Source: Adenanthera pavonina
Lineage: Eukaryota > Streptophyta > Magnoliopsida > Fabales > Fabaceae
Length of the DNA stretch: 64,000 bases
NCBI GenBank assembly: GCA_026686845.1
Contig: JAIVEN010000001.1
Coordinates: 33,348,001 to 33,412,000 of the forward strand
Direction: 5' to 3'
Shown here: positions 45,200 to 57,285 of the stretch, piece after piece
How the letters are laid out: each line of letters opens with the position of its first letter
Numbering within the stretch: the stretch's first letter is position 1
Notes under the pieces: generated by a model
What the model was told of the DNA's origin: nothing
Database searches by the model: none
Seen by the model: only the letters and a program-made list of their open reading frames with translations
Program-made: the position numbers and the translations under genes

Positions 45200-46260
45200 T
45201 GCTGCCTCTTGAGCCATCAAGCATAGATTGAGAATCTCATCATCTTCTGCTTCTTCTTCTTCATCTGAGCTGCCTCTCTAGATAGATGACACAAAGGCTT
45301 TCTTCTTTCTTTCTTTGTCTGTCTTCTTGTCTTTTCCTTGCTTTTTGGTGAGCATAGGACACTCTCATTTGATGTGTCCAAGTTTCTTACATTCATAATA
45401 TATGATGGAGTCTTTGATTTCATTCTCACTACTGGTGGCTCCATCTTTCTTTATGAACTTTCTGAATTTCTTCTTCCCATACATTTTCCAAAATTTCTTC
45501 ACCAGTATAACCATCGTTTCTTTATCGAGCTCAGCATCTTCTTTAGAGTCATCATCTTCTGATTCTACTTTGAGAGTCAAATTTTTCTTTTTCTTTTCCT
45601 ATCCTGCCTCTTTGAGAGCTTTCATCTTGCCCTCATATTATTTAGGGCTACCGATGAGTGCTGTGAGAAAGGCCTTTGATTCTCCTCTTGCTTCCTATAT
45701 GGCAGTCACTTTTGGTTGTCACTCGATGGGTAAGGCCTTGAGGATTTTCCTAACATTTTTTTGCTGTGTATATTCCTTGCCAAGACTCTTTAGTTAGTTC
45801 ATAATGAGAGTGAATCTTTTCTGAAAATCTTTAATGCTTTCTCCTTCCCTCAACCTCAAGCTTTCATATTCTCCAATATAGGAATTTGATTTGTTTTCTC
45901 TTACTCCAGTTGTTCCTTCATGAGCAAATTCCAAAGTGTCCCATATTCCTTTGGCTGTGGAACATTGGGAGACTCTGTAAAATTTGTCTTGGTTGAGAGC
46001 ACTAACCAAGCAGTGTTTTCCTTTGTAGTTGAGCAAAACTTTTTTCCTATCTTCATCATTCCACTCTTCCTCAAGCTTCTCTCTGTATTTACCATTATCA
46101 TGTAGTTTCGTTGGAACAAAGTTACCTTTCTGGATGACTGACCAGATATCTAGATCATTGGATTGGAGATATATCTACATCCTTATCTTCCAATATCAAT
46201 AGTTTTCTCCACTGAAGCTTGGAGGTCTGTTGGTATTCTTTTTTTCAGGTACGATATTCT
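45200..46260 (-). pseudogene. gag of the SIRE element
   Basis: In shifted frames: LDIWSVIQKGNFVPTKLHD, WNDEDRKKVLLNYKGKHCLV, SALNQDKFYRVSQCSTAKGI, WDTLEFAHEGTTGVRENK and EYESLRLREGESIKDFQKRF: the UBN2-type gag domain of SIRE/Maximus. Near 45380 the zinc knuckle reads YYECKKLGHIK-stop-ECPM, with the first Cys replaced by Tyr and a TGA inside. An acidic tail (SSDEEEEAEDDE) follows. The open stretch 46036-45794 is the best preserved. Confidence 0.85.
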
Positions 46261-46318
46261 CTCCAAAGCTAGCTAGATATATTCTCTTGGATGGTTAGAT
46301 CCTTCAGTTGGGAGTCTG

Positions 46319-46331
46319 GGCTCTGATACCA
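46319..46331 (-). other. Primer-binding site of the SIRE element
   Basis: Minus strand TGGTATCAGAGCC, an exact complement to the plant initiator tRNA-Met 3' end as I know it, two bases inside the 5' LTR. Confidence 0.9.
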
Positions 46332-46333
46332 CT

Positions 46334-47706
46334 TGTTAGGTTTGCTGGCTTTCCAAGAGGAGGGTGAATTGTGAAGTTTATATTTTTTCTGCAAAAGTGT
46401 GATATAACAATAATAGTAAAAGTTTGCAGAAAATAGAGTATAGAAAGAATAAAGCAAATGCAAGGTAAAAGAGGAGAAGACACAGAAATTTATCCTGGTT
46501 TAGTCTAATCTACTTGACCTACATCTAGTCCTCAAGCCACCACTTGAGAATTTTACTATCTTGCAAGAATTCAGTGGGCTCCTCACAATGCTTTAATACA
46601 AGCTTGTGCTCTGTGGTAAGAGCTCTCAAATCTACACTCTGCACTCTTACAAAGTATTTTCCAAATTCTCTTGTGAAATTCCTCATAAGAAATTCTTCTT
46701 CCAGATGAAGAAAAGATTTTATATAGAAAGAACACTCTCTAAATCAGAGTGAATGTGATAGTTGAAGTACAATAAATGAAGTGTGAGAGTGAAAAGGCTT
46801 TGACTAGTGATTTTAGTGAAGTTTCAGTATGTACAACATAAAATCGTTTTCTACAACTTCAAATGAAGTTCTATTTATAGATTTGTGACTAAACTAGTCA
46901 TTAGACATAAGATCTAGCGGTTAAAGACGTTAATCAAAGGTTACTCTGCAAAACTAGTTGTTCACCAACTGCATTTAATGCGTCTAACACACTAAAATTT
47001 GAATTATGGATATCAACAAACAAATTTCACAGAGATTATAAGCTAAAGACTTCAATGTTAAACTTCCAAAATTCATTTATTCCATAATGAAATTCAAATT
47101 TTGAATTTGTCAAATATATCCCATGTTGAAACATACAAATTTTCATATTACAAGTGCATTTAATAGTTGTTTCATGTTTTTGCAATGCACTCGAAATTCA
47201 AATTTTAGAAGTCAAAATTTGTCTGTCAATGGCTAGCTTAACATAGCACAAAAGTTCTATTCTTTGAACTTCAAATTTTGTACTTCAAAGTTTGTTAGGT
47301 AGAGAAATGCTCTAATAAGACTCAAAAGTTCTTATTTCAAAATTCAAATTTTGAAATCCAAAGTTCGTCTGTTAGAGAAAACAACTCTGTACTTTTTATG
47401 CACTTGAATATCATTCAAATTTTGATTAGACTTTAGATGAATTTTGCATATTTTTCCAACTATGCTTAACTCAAAATTCGAATTTCAGAACTTGAAATTT
47501 TTCTGTTAGAGATGATAGCTCAGGAACTTCAAATTTCAATAAGCAAAGTTCGAATTTTGCACAAAACATATAAGATTTAACATCAAAGTTCATCTATTAG
47601 TCAGTGTGTTCAAAATCTAACATATGTTAACATATGATAATTGTGAAAACATTTGTTTAAATCATGTGGGAACATAAATAAGTAAAAATCAAAGTCTTTT
47701 ACCCTA
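46334..47706 (-). repeat. 5' LTR of the SIRE element
   Basis: The lower end TGTTAGGTTTGCTGGCTT is fixed by the PBS. The upper end is placed at 47706 by comparing four copies that share 'TGAGGTAAAAGRCTTTGATTT' in variants (here TAGGGT). About 1373 bp. TATA box at 46872-46879 (minus). The U3 part (about 47000-47620) carries the cagacgaa/AAATTCGAATTT motif pairs, with several CpG-type changes. Confidence 0.8.
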
Positions 47707-48190
47707 TGTATATTGTGAGAAATCCAAACAACTAAATCTTCACACGTATTTCATTGGATTTCATCTCTTCTATGCTCTTACACTCATTTAATATTCTCCT
47801 TGCAAGCTCTAGTTGTTTGGAATCATCAAAACACTTGATTTAACATATACACATCTTGTAAGGATGTGGAGAGAGTGGCTTCACAAGTACCTACTAAAAA
47901 TTGTGGCTTGTACTGAGGTTTCACAGGTGTTCGGATCAAACCTATGAGATGCAATGAAAAATATCATGTGGTGACTTAGGGATTGGACATAGGCCAAGTG
48001 GTTTGGCCCAAACTAGTATAAACTCTTGTGCTTTGCTCTTTATCTTCTCCCCTTAATTATTGTACTTAACTCTCTCTATTCATCCATGTTTTGGTCCACA
48101 TCTGGTGAATTTGGGTTGCGATCTAAAAAAGGAAAAAATATTGCATCACCCAATTCACCCCCTCTCATGGATAACCAGCCAATCCTGACA
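47707..48190 (+). repeat. SIRE-type LTR, 3' part, plus orientation
   Basis: Contains 'tcatgtggtgacttagggattggacatagg' type text (shortened here) and 'cccaattcaccccctc', and ends ccaatcctgaca at 48190, parallel to the end of the LTR at 21926-23439. Probably the continuation of 29901-30954, cut by the minus-strand SIRE element, although the sequence belongs to a diverged subfamily. Confidence 0.55.
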
Positions 48191-51100
48191 CAATTATCTT
48201 ATTAACTCATTTCAAGCCTTCATCTTCTTCCTCAAGCACGTCTGAACTACAGCAAGGAGAAAGGAGAAACATAAAAAATTCAAGGGTAGGAAGCAAGCTT
48301 CGGACTTCAAACTTTCAAGATACAGTTTCATGGTCATTATCTTGTGCATATTTGAGTTTGGTGGGATTTCATAGAGTATTTCTCTTTATTTTACTAAAGA
48401 AAGTTTCTTCCTAGAGAGAGAGAAGAGAGATAAAAAGAAGCCATGGAAAAATCAAACCATAAAAAAGAATGTATAAGTCTTAATCAACATGATTATGCCA
48501 TTGGTTTGTAAGATTGTGGAGTAAATACCCCCACAGTATTCAGGAATTTTTACTGGATGTTCAAGGTTCAATATTTTAAAATTTATAAGGAATTTACAAA
48601 AACAGGTATGTACCTTTTTGAGTGAAGTAGGACAAAATGGTCAATTATTTTAGTTGGAAAGAAAAAGGAGAAGGTGATGATTTTGCTACTGGAGAAAAGA
48701 AAAAGAAAAAGAAGTGAGAAAAAAAGAGGAAAGGCAGTGGACAAATGAAGAAGGTAAGGAAAAATTAAAGAATTTTGAGAAAAATTATACTTAATGACTC
48801 GAAATTTCTAAAAATTTTAAATTTTCCCTGGGTCAAATGCATTTTTGTAAATACTACAAATTATAGTCAACATGAAGCTCTCAATGAGCTAAGTTGAATA
48901 AAATATAATATGAAATTTATTAAGATCAAAATAAAATGTATTGAGTAATTAGGTTTTAATATTAATATTTTACCTAAAAAAAGTCAGTTTGGACTACAGG
49001 AAGGGGTAGTATTATTTCAAGAAAAATTAGTGGACTTTGCTAAAATAGATTTTGGGTAAAAATAATGATTTTGAACCAAAAGTAGTTGGATAATCTTGTA
49101 CCAATTTAATGACAATTTTAGCAAAAATATTCAATCAATATAGGAAAATTTAATCGGTAAAGGGTATTTTGGCCCATTAAAATTAGGAAGCAACTTTGGC
49201 CAAAAAAGAAGATGAAGCATTCTAGAAATTCAGAATTGGACACAAAACGAATTAATTAAAAGGCTTTTATTGAAAGAAAGGCCAAAAATTCAAAAAATGA
49301 ACTAATAAAGTTGCTCTATGGTACAATTATCTCATTAACTCATTTTAAGCCTTCATCTTCTTCCTCAAGCACGTCTGAACTGCAGTAACGAGAGAGGAGA
49401 AACATAAACAATTCAAGGGCAAGAAGCAAGCTTTGGACTTCAAACTTTCAAGGTACGTTTTCATGGTCATTATCTTGTACATATTTGAGTTTGATGGGAT
49501 TTTATGGAGTATTTCTCTTTATTTTACCAATGAAATTTTTTTCTTAGAGAGAAAGAAGAGAGAGAAAAAGAAGCCATGGAAAATCCAAACCATAAAAAAT
49601 GATGCATAGGTTGAAGCAACAAAATTATGCCATTAGTTTGTAAGATTATAGAGTAAATAATCCACAATATTCTAGAATTTTTACTAGAAGTTCAAGACAC
49701 AATATTTTTAAATCTATAAATAATTTACAGAAATAAGTATACACATTTTTTGTGTTCAATAAGGAAGGGAGATTAAATATCTTGATTGAAAAGAAAAATG
49801 AGAAAATGATGATTTTGTCACTGGAGAAAAGAAAAAGAAAAGAGAAAAAAAGTAAAGGTGGCAGACGTGTGTTCAAGGTGAAGAAAAGTTAAAAAATTTT
49901 GGAAATAATTACAAATGACCTAAAAAATTCTAAAAATTTCAAATTTGCCCTGGGATAAGCATAATTTTGTAAATATGAAAAATTATATTCAAAATGAGTC
50001 TCTCAATGAGTCAAGTCCAATGGAATATAGTTTGAAATTTACTAAGATTAAAATAATATTTGTTGGGTAATTATGTTTTGGTATTAATATTTTATTTGAT
50101 AAAAGTCAGTTTGCACTGCAGGAAGAGACAATATTAATTCAAGAAATTCAATATAATGATTTTGGATTAAAAATAATTATTAGATAATCATGTACCAATT
50201 TAATGACAATTTTGGCCAAAATACTTAATCAGTATGGGCAAATTTAATTAGTAAAGGGTATTTTATTCCATTAAAGTTATGAAGCAATTTTGGCCAAAAA
50301 GAAGGTATAGCACGATAGAAATTCGGAATTCGACACAAAGGGAATTATTTAGAAAGCTTTTATAAAAAGAGAAACCCAAAAAATTAAAAAAATTGAACTA
50401 ATAAAGTTGTTTTATGGTGCAATTATCTCATTAGCTCATTTGAAGCCTTCATCTTCTGAATCAAGAACGTTTGAACTGTAGCAAGGAGAGAGGATAAACA
50501 TAACAGTTCAAGGGCAAGAAGCAAGCTTTGGTCTTCAAACTTTTAAGGCAGGTTTTCATAGTCATTATCTTGTGCATATTTGAGTTTGGTGGGATTTCAT
50601 GGAGTATTTCTTTTCATTTTTTCTGAGAGTTTTTACCTAGAGAGAGAGAAGATGGAGCCATGGTAAGACCAAATTATAAAAAAGAATGTATGAGTCTTAA
50701 GCAACAAGATTATACCATTGGTTTGTAAGATTATGGAGTAAATACTCCACAATATTATGGAATTTTTATTGGAAGTTCAAGACTCAATATTTTTAAATTT
50801 ATAAAAAATTTACAAAAATGAGTATACATATTTTGCATTAAATAGGGTAGGGAGGTCAAACATCTTAGTTGAAAGTAAAAATGAGAAAATCACTATTTTG
50901 TCTTGTTGGTGAAAAGAAAAAGAAAAAAAAAGAAATAAAGAAAAGGGTGTGGATGAGGGTGAGGAAAAGTTAAAAAATTTTAGAAACAATTACACCTAAT
51001 GACCCAAAAAATTCTAAAAATTTCATATTTACCCTTGGACAAGTGCATTTTTGTAAATATGAAAAATTATATTCAAAATGAGGCTCTCAATGAGTTAAGT

Positions 51101-51196
51101 CCAATGGAATATAGTTTGGAATTTATTAAGCTTAAAATAATATTTATTGGGTAATTATGTTTTTGTACTAATATTTTACCTGAAAAAAATCAATTT
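48191..51196 (+). repeat. Tandem array of the 5' ~1.1 kb of LTR-A, first part
   Basis: Unit starts (cacaatatt..gaatttttac) at 48532, 49662 and 50747 give periods of 1130 and 1085 bp, with a partial unit before the first. Each unit runs from the LTR-A start through the 'gaagctctcaatgag' and 'ggtaaagggtattt' blocks to 'agagagaagagagag..gccatgg' and 'gagtaaata', where the next unit begins. In the full LTR-A at the right edge the text after 'ggagtaaata' is different, so the join is a tandem junction. Non-coding, with poly-A/GA stretches. The third unit is cut at 51196. Confidence 0.75.
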
Positions 51197-54094
51197 TGTA
51201 ACACATTACTTTATCATACATTTTTCCAAGTAGTATAACATTTCTAATGTCTAACTAAGCCATTTTAGAAGTTTGAATCATTAAAGCGATTAAATCTGAA
51301 AAATAAAATTTTCAAAATTTATTATTCATCTACTATCCATTTTTTTAGCTGAACTTTGAAAAATTATAGCTAATTTCAAAAAAATGCTATTAATGTGATT
51401 CAAGTCTCTAAATGAAGCTAGAAATATTCTATACAAGGGAAAAATATGAAACTTATATTTTACTGCACCAATTGATATAATTTAATACTTAAACTTCTAC
51501 TCTTCAAATAATCATTTTTCTCTTTTCCAAGATTTTGGCCATAAATTTAAATTTTCATATCTAACTCTATACTAAGCCAAATCATGAATTCTATATGTCA
51601 TTGGAAATATCTATATGAATAATTTAAGCCATATTTTTCTTATATATTTATTTAACTTGTGTAGGGCATGATTGCAACTTAATCACTAAGGGTTAGAAAC
51701 TCACTATTTCTGGAACAGTTATAGGAAAATATGTATATCTCTCATTGTACAGCTCCAATTTAACTCAAACAAGTGGTATATTAAACTTAAAACATAGATA
51801 TTTAATACATGCAAACCAATGAATTTTGGGATCTTAGTACAATTTTATATTTCCTTTCAAAGTAAGTGATACTTACAGTAAAATTCATAGCTTTCACTTC
51901 ACTGTCCAGTTTTGAACCTCAATATTAAAAATACACTATAAATCGTACACATACCTAATTTATGTGTTAGTTAGCTTGTTGGAAAGCCCTCACTGTATAG
52001 TTTTCAAAACTATATAATGCTCATAGTTTCCATTCAATTTCAAATTAACAATAAGTGCATAACCAGGACATGTTCAGAATAGCCAGCTTTCATCATATCA
52101 TGACAAAAACATTCATATGCATCACATACTTTGCTCAAACTTGTTCATGTCATAACCATACACTGCCATGAACTTACATAAATATAATGGAAGTAAAGAA
52201 TAGCCTTACAAGAGCACATATTACTTTATACAAATTGATAAAGATTAGAGTGTCATGACTTTCTAAACAATGCAAGCTTCATAAACTTCTTCATTCTTCT
52301 TGCCTTTTCTTTGGATTCCTCCATAACATAGCTTGTACCTAGTCATTTGGGATACTTGAGGGGGTTATTGGGGGCAATCTTAGTAGCAAGTTATATTCAT
52401 GCATCATGTTATTCATTTCACATAATGATAACTTAAAATTATTTTAATTCACATAAATCAATAAATTGCCATATAAGTCATAAAAATTTTGACAGCATAA
52501 TAGCTTAGAAAATAGACATCCCATGGAACAAAACCCTTGTATTGTAGCCAAAACCAATCAAGAAAACACAATGCACAATATGGCAACCAATTTGTGTCAA
52601 AGCAAAACAATTAAATAACATAAGCAAAAATATATAAAACTTAGCTACCTCTTTGGAGTATCACTTGGCGTCCCTCTTGAAACCAATGATTCCACTTGTA
52701 TTCTTAGGCTTTCTCAAGTCCCTAGGCAACATTAGACAATGACTGAAACCATTGATTTCATAGCATGAGGCATAGAGTTCATATAATACCCTACAAACCC
52801 TTGAAAATCCATTTTCTTCATCTTAGGCTTGATCTCTAAGGTTTTCCATCATGGGGAAACCATTTTTGGGGTCAAATTAGTGAAAATACAACTCCTTATA
52901 TCCTAATGGTCTGGCCGAAATCTGTCTCATAGAGGGAAGAAGTGGTTTTTCAAAAACTTGCTTCCATGCTTTCCAAAACTTGTTCTATTTACAAAATCTC
53001 ATGTTTTCTATTGGATTTATGGTATAAAAACAACTTTTCTTCCCATTAATCATGCTTGGCCAAATTAGAACAGCAAAGGCAGAAGGAGAAAATCCAAGAA
53101 AACTAACTCAAACTACTTAAAAACTATACTAGAACACTTACAAATTGAAATGAACTTGCTTACCAATTTGTTTGGAATTTTCTTCTCCTTTTTTCCTCTT
53201 TTTCCTTCACCCATGTAGCCTCCCTTTCTTTCACATTTGCTGCAGCTTCTCTTCCCTCTATCTAAGTGTCCAAAAATGTCCAACTTAAGGGAGTATATAT
53301 AAAAGAAGCTAACCAATTAAATTTTGCCAACAAGAATTTTGAAGGCTCCTTGAAAATTCATGAAAATGGAAGAAATAATAAAATAATCCATTTCCATCAC
53401 GTGATGCTTGGTTTGCACTGAATTGAGGGCATTTTGGTTCAAAAATTTTAGATATTTACTTATTCAGATATATCTTTGAATGGTCTGAATAAATAAAGTT
53501 ACTTTAACAATATATTTTACTACTATTGGGGTATCGATTATAACTGTATTGGGATATAAAATTTCCATAATATCTTTATCCGAATTGGTCCAAATGTATG
53601 ATCCACATATTGTTCTTGAATTAATATTGTCTCTTCTTGCGGTCCAGACTGACTTTTATTGGGTAAAATATTAATATTACATCATAATTACCCAATAAAT
53701 ATTATTTTGATCTTAATAAATTACATACTATATTCTATGGGTCTTAGATCATTGAGAGTTTCATTTTGACTATAATTTTTCATATTTATAAAAATACCCT
53801 TGACCTGATATAAATTTATAATTTTTAGAACTTTCAGGTCTTAGGTTTAATTTTTCCCAAAATTCATAAATTTTTCTTCATTGTCCGTGAAGTCCACTGC
53901 CATTTCTTTTTTTTCTTTTTCTTTTCCTTTTCCTTTTCTTTTTCTTTTCCCCTGGGGCAAAATTCTCATTTTCTCCTTTTTCCTTCCAACTGAGATAATT
54001 GATATCGTTGCCCTATTTCATATAAAACGATGTCTGCCTATTTTTGCAAATTCTCTATGCATTTTTAGTTATCTAACTTTTTAGGGATGTTACA
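51197..54094 (-). repeat. 3' LTR (LTR-A) of the second gypsy remnant
   Basis: TGTAACACATTAC to AGGGATGTTACA on the plus strand, 2898 bp. The right end abuts a purine-rich tract on the minus strand, which fixes minus orientation. TATA-like TATATATA at 53293-53300. A 'tggccgaaatctg' block near 52912 and 'attgagagtttcattttgac' near 53753 are shared with the other copies. Confidence 0.8.
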
Positions 54095-54108
54095 ATTCCC
54101 TCCTCCTT
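54095..54108 (-). other. Polypurine tract of the second gypsy remnant
   Basis: Minus strand AAGGAGGAGGGAAT directly before TGTAACATCC. The equivalent at 24700-24713 is AAAGGGGAAGGAAT. Confidence 0.7.
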
Positions 54109-57100
54109 AAAATAAATTTCTTCCTCGAAATTTATATGCATATAGATACCTCTTATTTCCTTTCTCTTTATTTTCCAATTTTCCAGACCATTTTTACCAG
54201 AGAAATACTTCTATTTCTCACTTACTTCACTTTTCAGTTAATACTTTACTCTAGTATCATTGATTCATTTATAATATTTGAAAAGTATGGTTCATTCTTA
54301 TTGAACTGGGAGTTGTGAGGACATCTAAACTCTCTTTTACCTTGGGGGAATTGGAAATTTTCATATAACATACCCATTCATAATCTTCATCCTTTCATAA
54401 CTTTCTTGTCTTACTCATACTATAATCTTTTCATTGTCACCAGACATATTTCTTTTCTCTACTTTCATAATTCTAGGCTATCTATATGAATAATCTTTCT
54501 GCTAAGGCATAAACTCATTTCATCAGCTTTGCTTAGATGACACTTACAAGTCATTTCATCTTTGCTTTTTATTCTACTTTTGGTACCTCAAGTTTAACTC
54601 TTCTCCTATCTCGTAATCACTTGAGGATATTGTGGTCTCAAATACTTCTATGGTAATGCCATAGATCTAGCAACTCATACTGTCTATAACAACTCTTAGT
54701 AACTTTGCTTCTTGAGAGTATTACTTACCGCTGCTATAAGTGGGAATATGCTTTTCATAAAAATGATCATATGCTTTGGTTATTACCTGCCACTCAATCT
54801 TGTTACATTACTCGTACCCTGTTTCATACTTACTTTCATTGTTATAGACTTCCAAGGTCATTATTGGGTCAAGATTAATCATCACAGGGGAGGTGGTTTA
54901 ACGTCTTTAGCTCCTAAAAACTCATTTCATAATCCATTTCCTACAAAAGCTTTCTCGTCTAACTAAGCGGCACGACAATCTGAGAGAAATTTTTCATAAC
55001 ATCTTACTAAACTCATAGACTTCTATTCTCTATTACAGTATTTGGTCTCTCCCATTTCCTCACTTTACTTGCTTTACTAGGATCGATTACGATCCATATG
55101 GGAAATTCTATAACCTACTAACTGTATCTTTCTGGAGCCCAACTCCCATTTACTAAGTTCAGTAAACTTTTTCTTTAATTACATTTTAAGAATTCTTAGT
55201 TGTCTTTCATGCTCCTCTAAAGATTTAGAGTACTTTTTGCATATCATCCATGAGAATCACAATAAATTGCTCATACTTTTTATTCATGTAGCTTAATAGG
55301 CCTTAATAAGACTATCATAATTTCACAGTGCCTATGTTTAACTATTAGCACATTTTTCTTACTTTTTACATGTTTCACATGCTCTTCAATATGTTACTCA
55401 TCATAAAATTTCCCTCACCTGTGCATGCTTAACTGTAAAGTGATGAGGGCTTTTGCTGCACTCTTGCCATTCTTGGACATAGAGAATGGGACATCAGGCT
55501 TCCTTTTAAGCCATAATGCATCTGTGTGACCTCTAGATAACTTACTGCTTTTAACTCTAGGGCATTCAATCCCTAACTAATACTGCTTTTTTTTCTTTTT
55601 TTACTCTAGCCCTTACTAGCTTAGAGATTCATCTTATTACTATGCATTTATGTGTAAACATATCCCCGAATCTTATACTCTATTCATCTTATCATAGCCT
55701 TTAAGATCTTTTGGCTCTTTGTAAGTCAAGATCTAAATAATATCAAGGTAGTGGTTACTATATCTTTGCTCTTAACATCTTTCTGCTTTGTCTGTCATTA
55801 TATATAACTCTTCTTAGCTATTCAGCGAAAGTTAATCAGAAGTCTAGTAGCTTAAGGAAAACTTTTCTACCCTTCGAAAGTCTCTTGCTAGCCCAGTTAG
55901 GATCTAGCCTCGGCCTCTTACCATTACTCATTCTTGCTAAGTTAGGCATCACCCTAGGAGCCACCTTCCATTACTTTGCCTTGGCGACTCATCTGATGGA
56001 GGATTTCATCTCTTTGCTCAATTGGGCTTCTCCCCAAGGGCTACCTCCCATCTGCCTTGCCTCAGCTGCTTTTATCATAAGGAGAATTTTATCTCCTTGC
56101 TCAATTGGACTTCTTCCCAAGAGCTACCTTCCTTTTACATCATCTTGGCAACTAATGGAAGATTTCATTCATTGTGAGATCTTTTGGCCAAGAACTCTCT
56201 TTTAGCTAGATTTCACACTAAGCTCAGCAATCAACTATCTCATGGTTTCACTCATAGTTCCCGAACTGCTTGCCACTAATCAAATACCTTAGGCTCATAC
56301 TTTGCATCTTATACCTCATAAGTGCACTAACTTTTCTTTTAGGAGCATTGAATCTTTTCATTTATTAGCTTTACTCTTTATCCTTAACAATCTTCTTCAA
56401 GCATTTCTTAGCTTGAGCTGTCAACATAACATTTAACTTAACCTTAGTACATTGAACACTTTCACGGGGTAGGCAAACTCAAATTCTTATTCTTACATTA
56501 TGGGAGGAGATTATCTGTAAAAGTTGATTCATGTCAATACTTACAATAGTATTAGGAAAAGGCATACAAATTTTTGTATTGTTATGGTGCTTATTTAAAC
56601 AACAATGGAGATTAAGCCCCTTTTTCTTATTAAAACATTCTCATATAACTTATATAACAGTAATCATTAGACTCAACCTGTAACATAAAATAATAGCTTG
56701 CACCTGAATTATACCTTTACCTGGTCAGCTTATTTTGTGTTTTTCCACCATTGGTTAGCCTCCTTTACCATTGAGCTTCCATTTTTGATGTGCAGCCTAT
56801 CATCTTTGAAATTTTTTTTCAGGCTCACAATCTACTTTTCGATAACTTGCATATCAAACTTATCATCAAAAAATGGAAGCTAATACTTTCTCATCGGGCA
56901 ATCGTATATCAGTGGTTGGCCAACACATCTAGTTGCCTTGGGGCAAATTCTGCATAACCTACTAATTTACCTGAGGCTGTTCCGGTATAGCTAAAAACCT
57001 TAAGGGCTCTTGCTTTTCCCTTGTCCTTGAGCATTAACTATCTATTATAGTTGTTCAATAGTTTTCTGCTATTGATCCAGAAGATTAAGGATTACTTGCA

Positions 57101-57285
57101 AGGGATGTAAATTAGGAGTACATTCATTTACTGTTACTAGAGTCATTTAAGAGGTGTGTGCTTGTACTATTAGCCTTTGTTAAGCACCTCTTCGTATCTT
57201 AACAACTCTTAATAACCACTTGAACTCCGCAATTACATTAACTACTATTTTCATCACTAGTCATGACATCTCATCATAACAATCG
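54109..57285 (-). pseudogene. Second gypsy RT/RNase H remnant, integrase core and zinc knuckle missing
   Basis: Colinear with 24700-28640 but diverged. RNase H tail relics read CHLSKADEMSLCLSRKIIHIDSLEL (about 54550-54460) and are followed, as in the first copy, by only ~370 bp to the 3' LTR, so the integrase core is again absent. RT relics lie at 55.1-55.4 kb. Near 56700-56730 the text jumps from the equivalent of 27080 to that of 27760, deleting the zinc knuckle. The 5' side stops at about 57285 where LTR-A array sequence resumes. All frames are broken. Confidence 0.5.
55955..56200. repeat. Three 81-83-bp direct repeats in the second gypsy remnant
   Basis: Unit starts at 55955, 56036 and 56119 ('aaggagctacct' variants followed by 'ttgctcaattgg'). 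The homologous place in the first remnant has two units, so copy number has changed between the two. Confidence 0.65.

Larger units (their letters stand above)
30955..47706 (-). mobile_element. SIRE/Maximus-type Ty1-copia element with envelope-like ORF (split by 35196-42204)
   Basis: Minus-strand order: 5' LTR (46334-47706), PBS (46319-46331), gag, protease, integrase and RT down to 42205, then RT/RNase H resuming at 35195, a spacer with motif arrays, an envelope-like ORF (33469-31604), and a shortened 3' LTR (30955-31609). Without the inserted Tork-like element it spans about 9.7 kb. Gag and RT wording (VLLNYKGKHCLVSAL, IYVDDIIF, SKYLKELLKKFGME) is that of the SIRE/Maximus lineage, known for a third ORF after pol. 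Every gene has stops or shifts. No clear target duplication: TATTA on the left, TGTAT on the right. Confidence 0.85.

Noticed and set aside
45402..45797. 131-codon plus-strand frame in the SIRE gag
   Set aside because: Antisense to the gag zinc knuckle and acidic tail. The Phe/Ser richness is the complement of GAA/GAT codons.
46319..46331. tRNA gene at the tRNA-Met-like sequence
   Set aside because: Only the 13-base primer-binding site is present; no cloverleaf surrounds it.
30950..47711. A target duplication for the SIRE element
   Set aside because: TATTA and TGTAT do not match and the start of the LTR is only inferred, so none is claimed.
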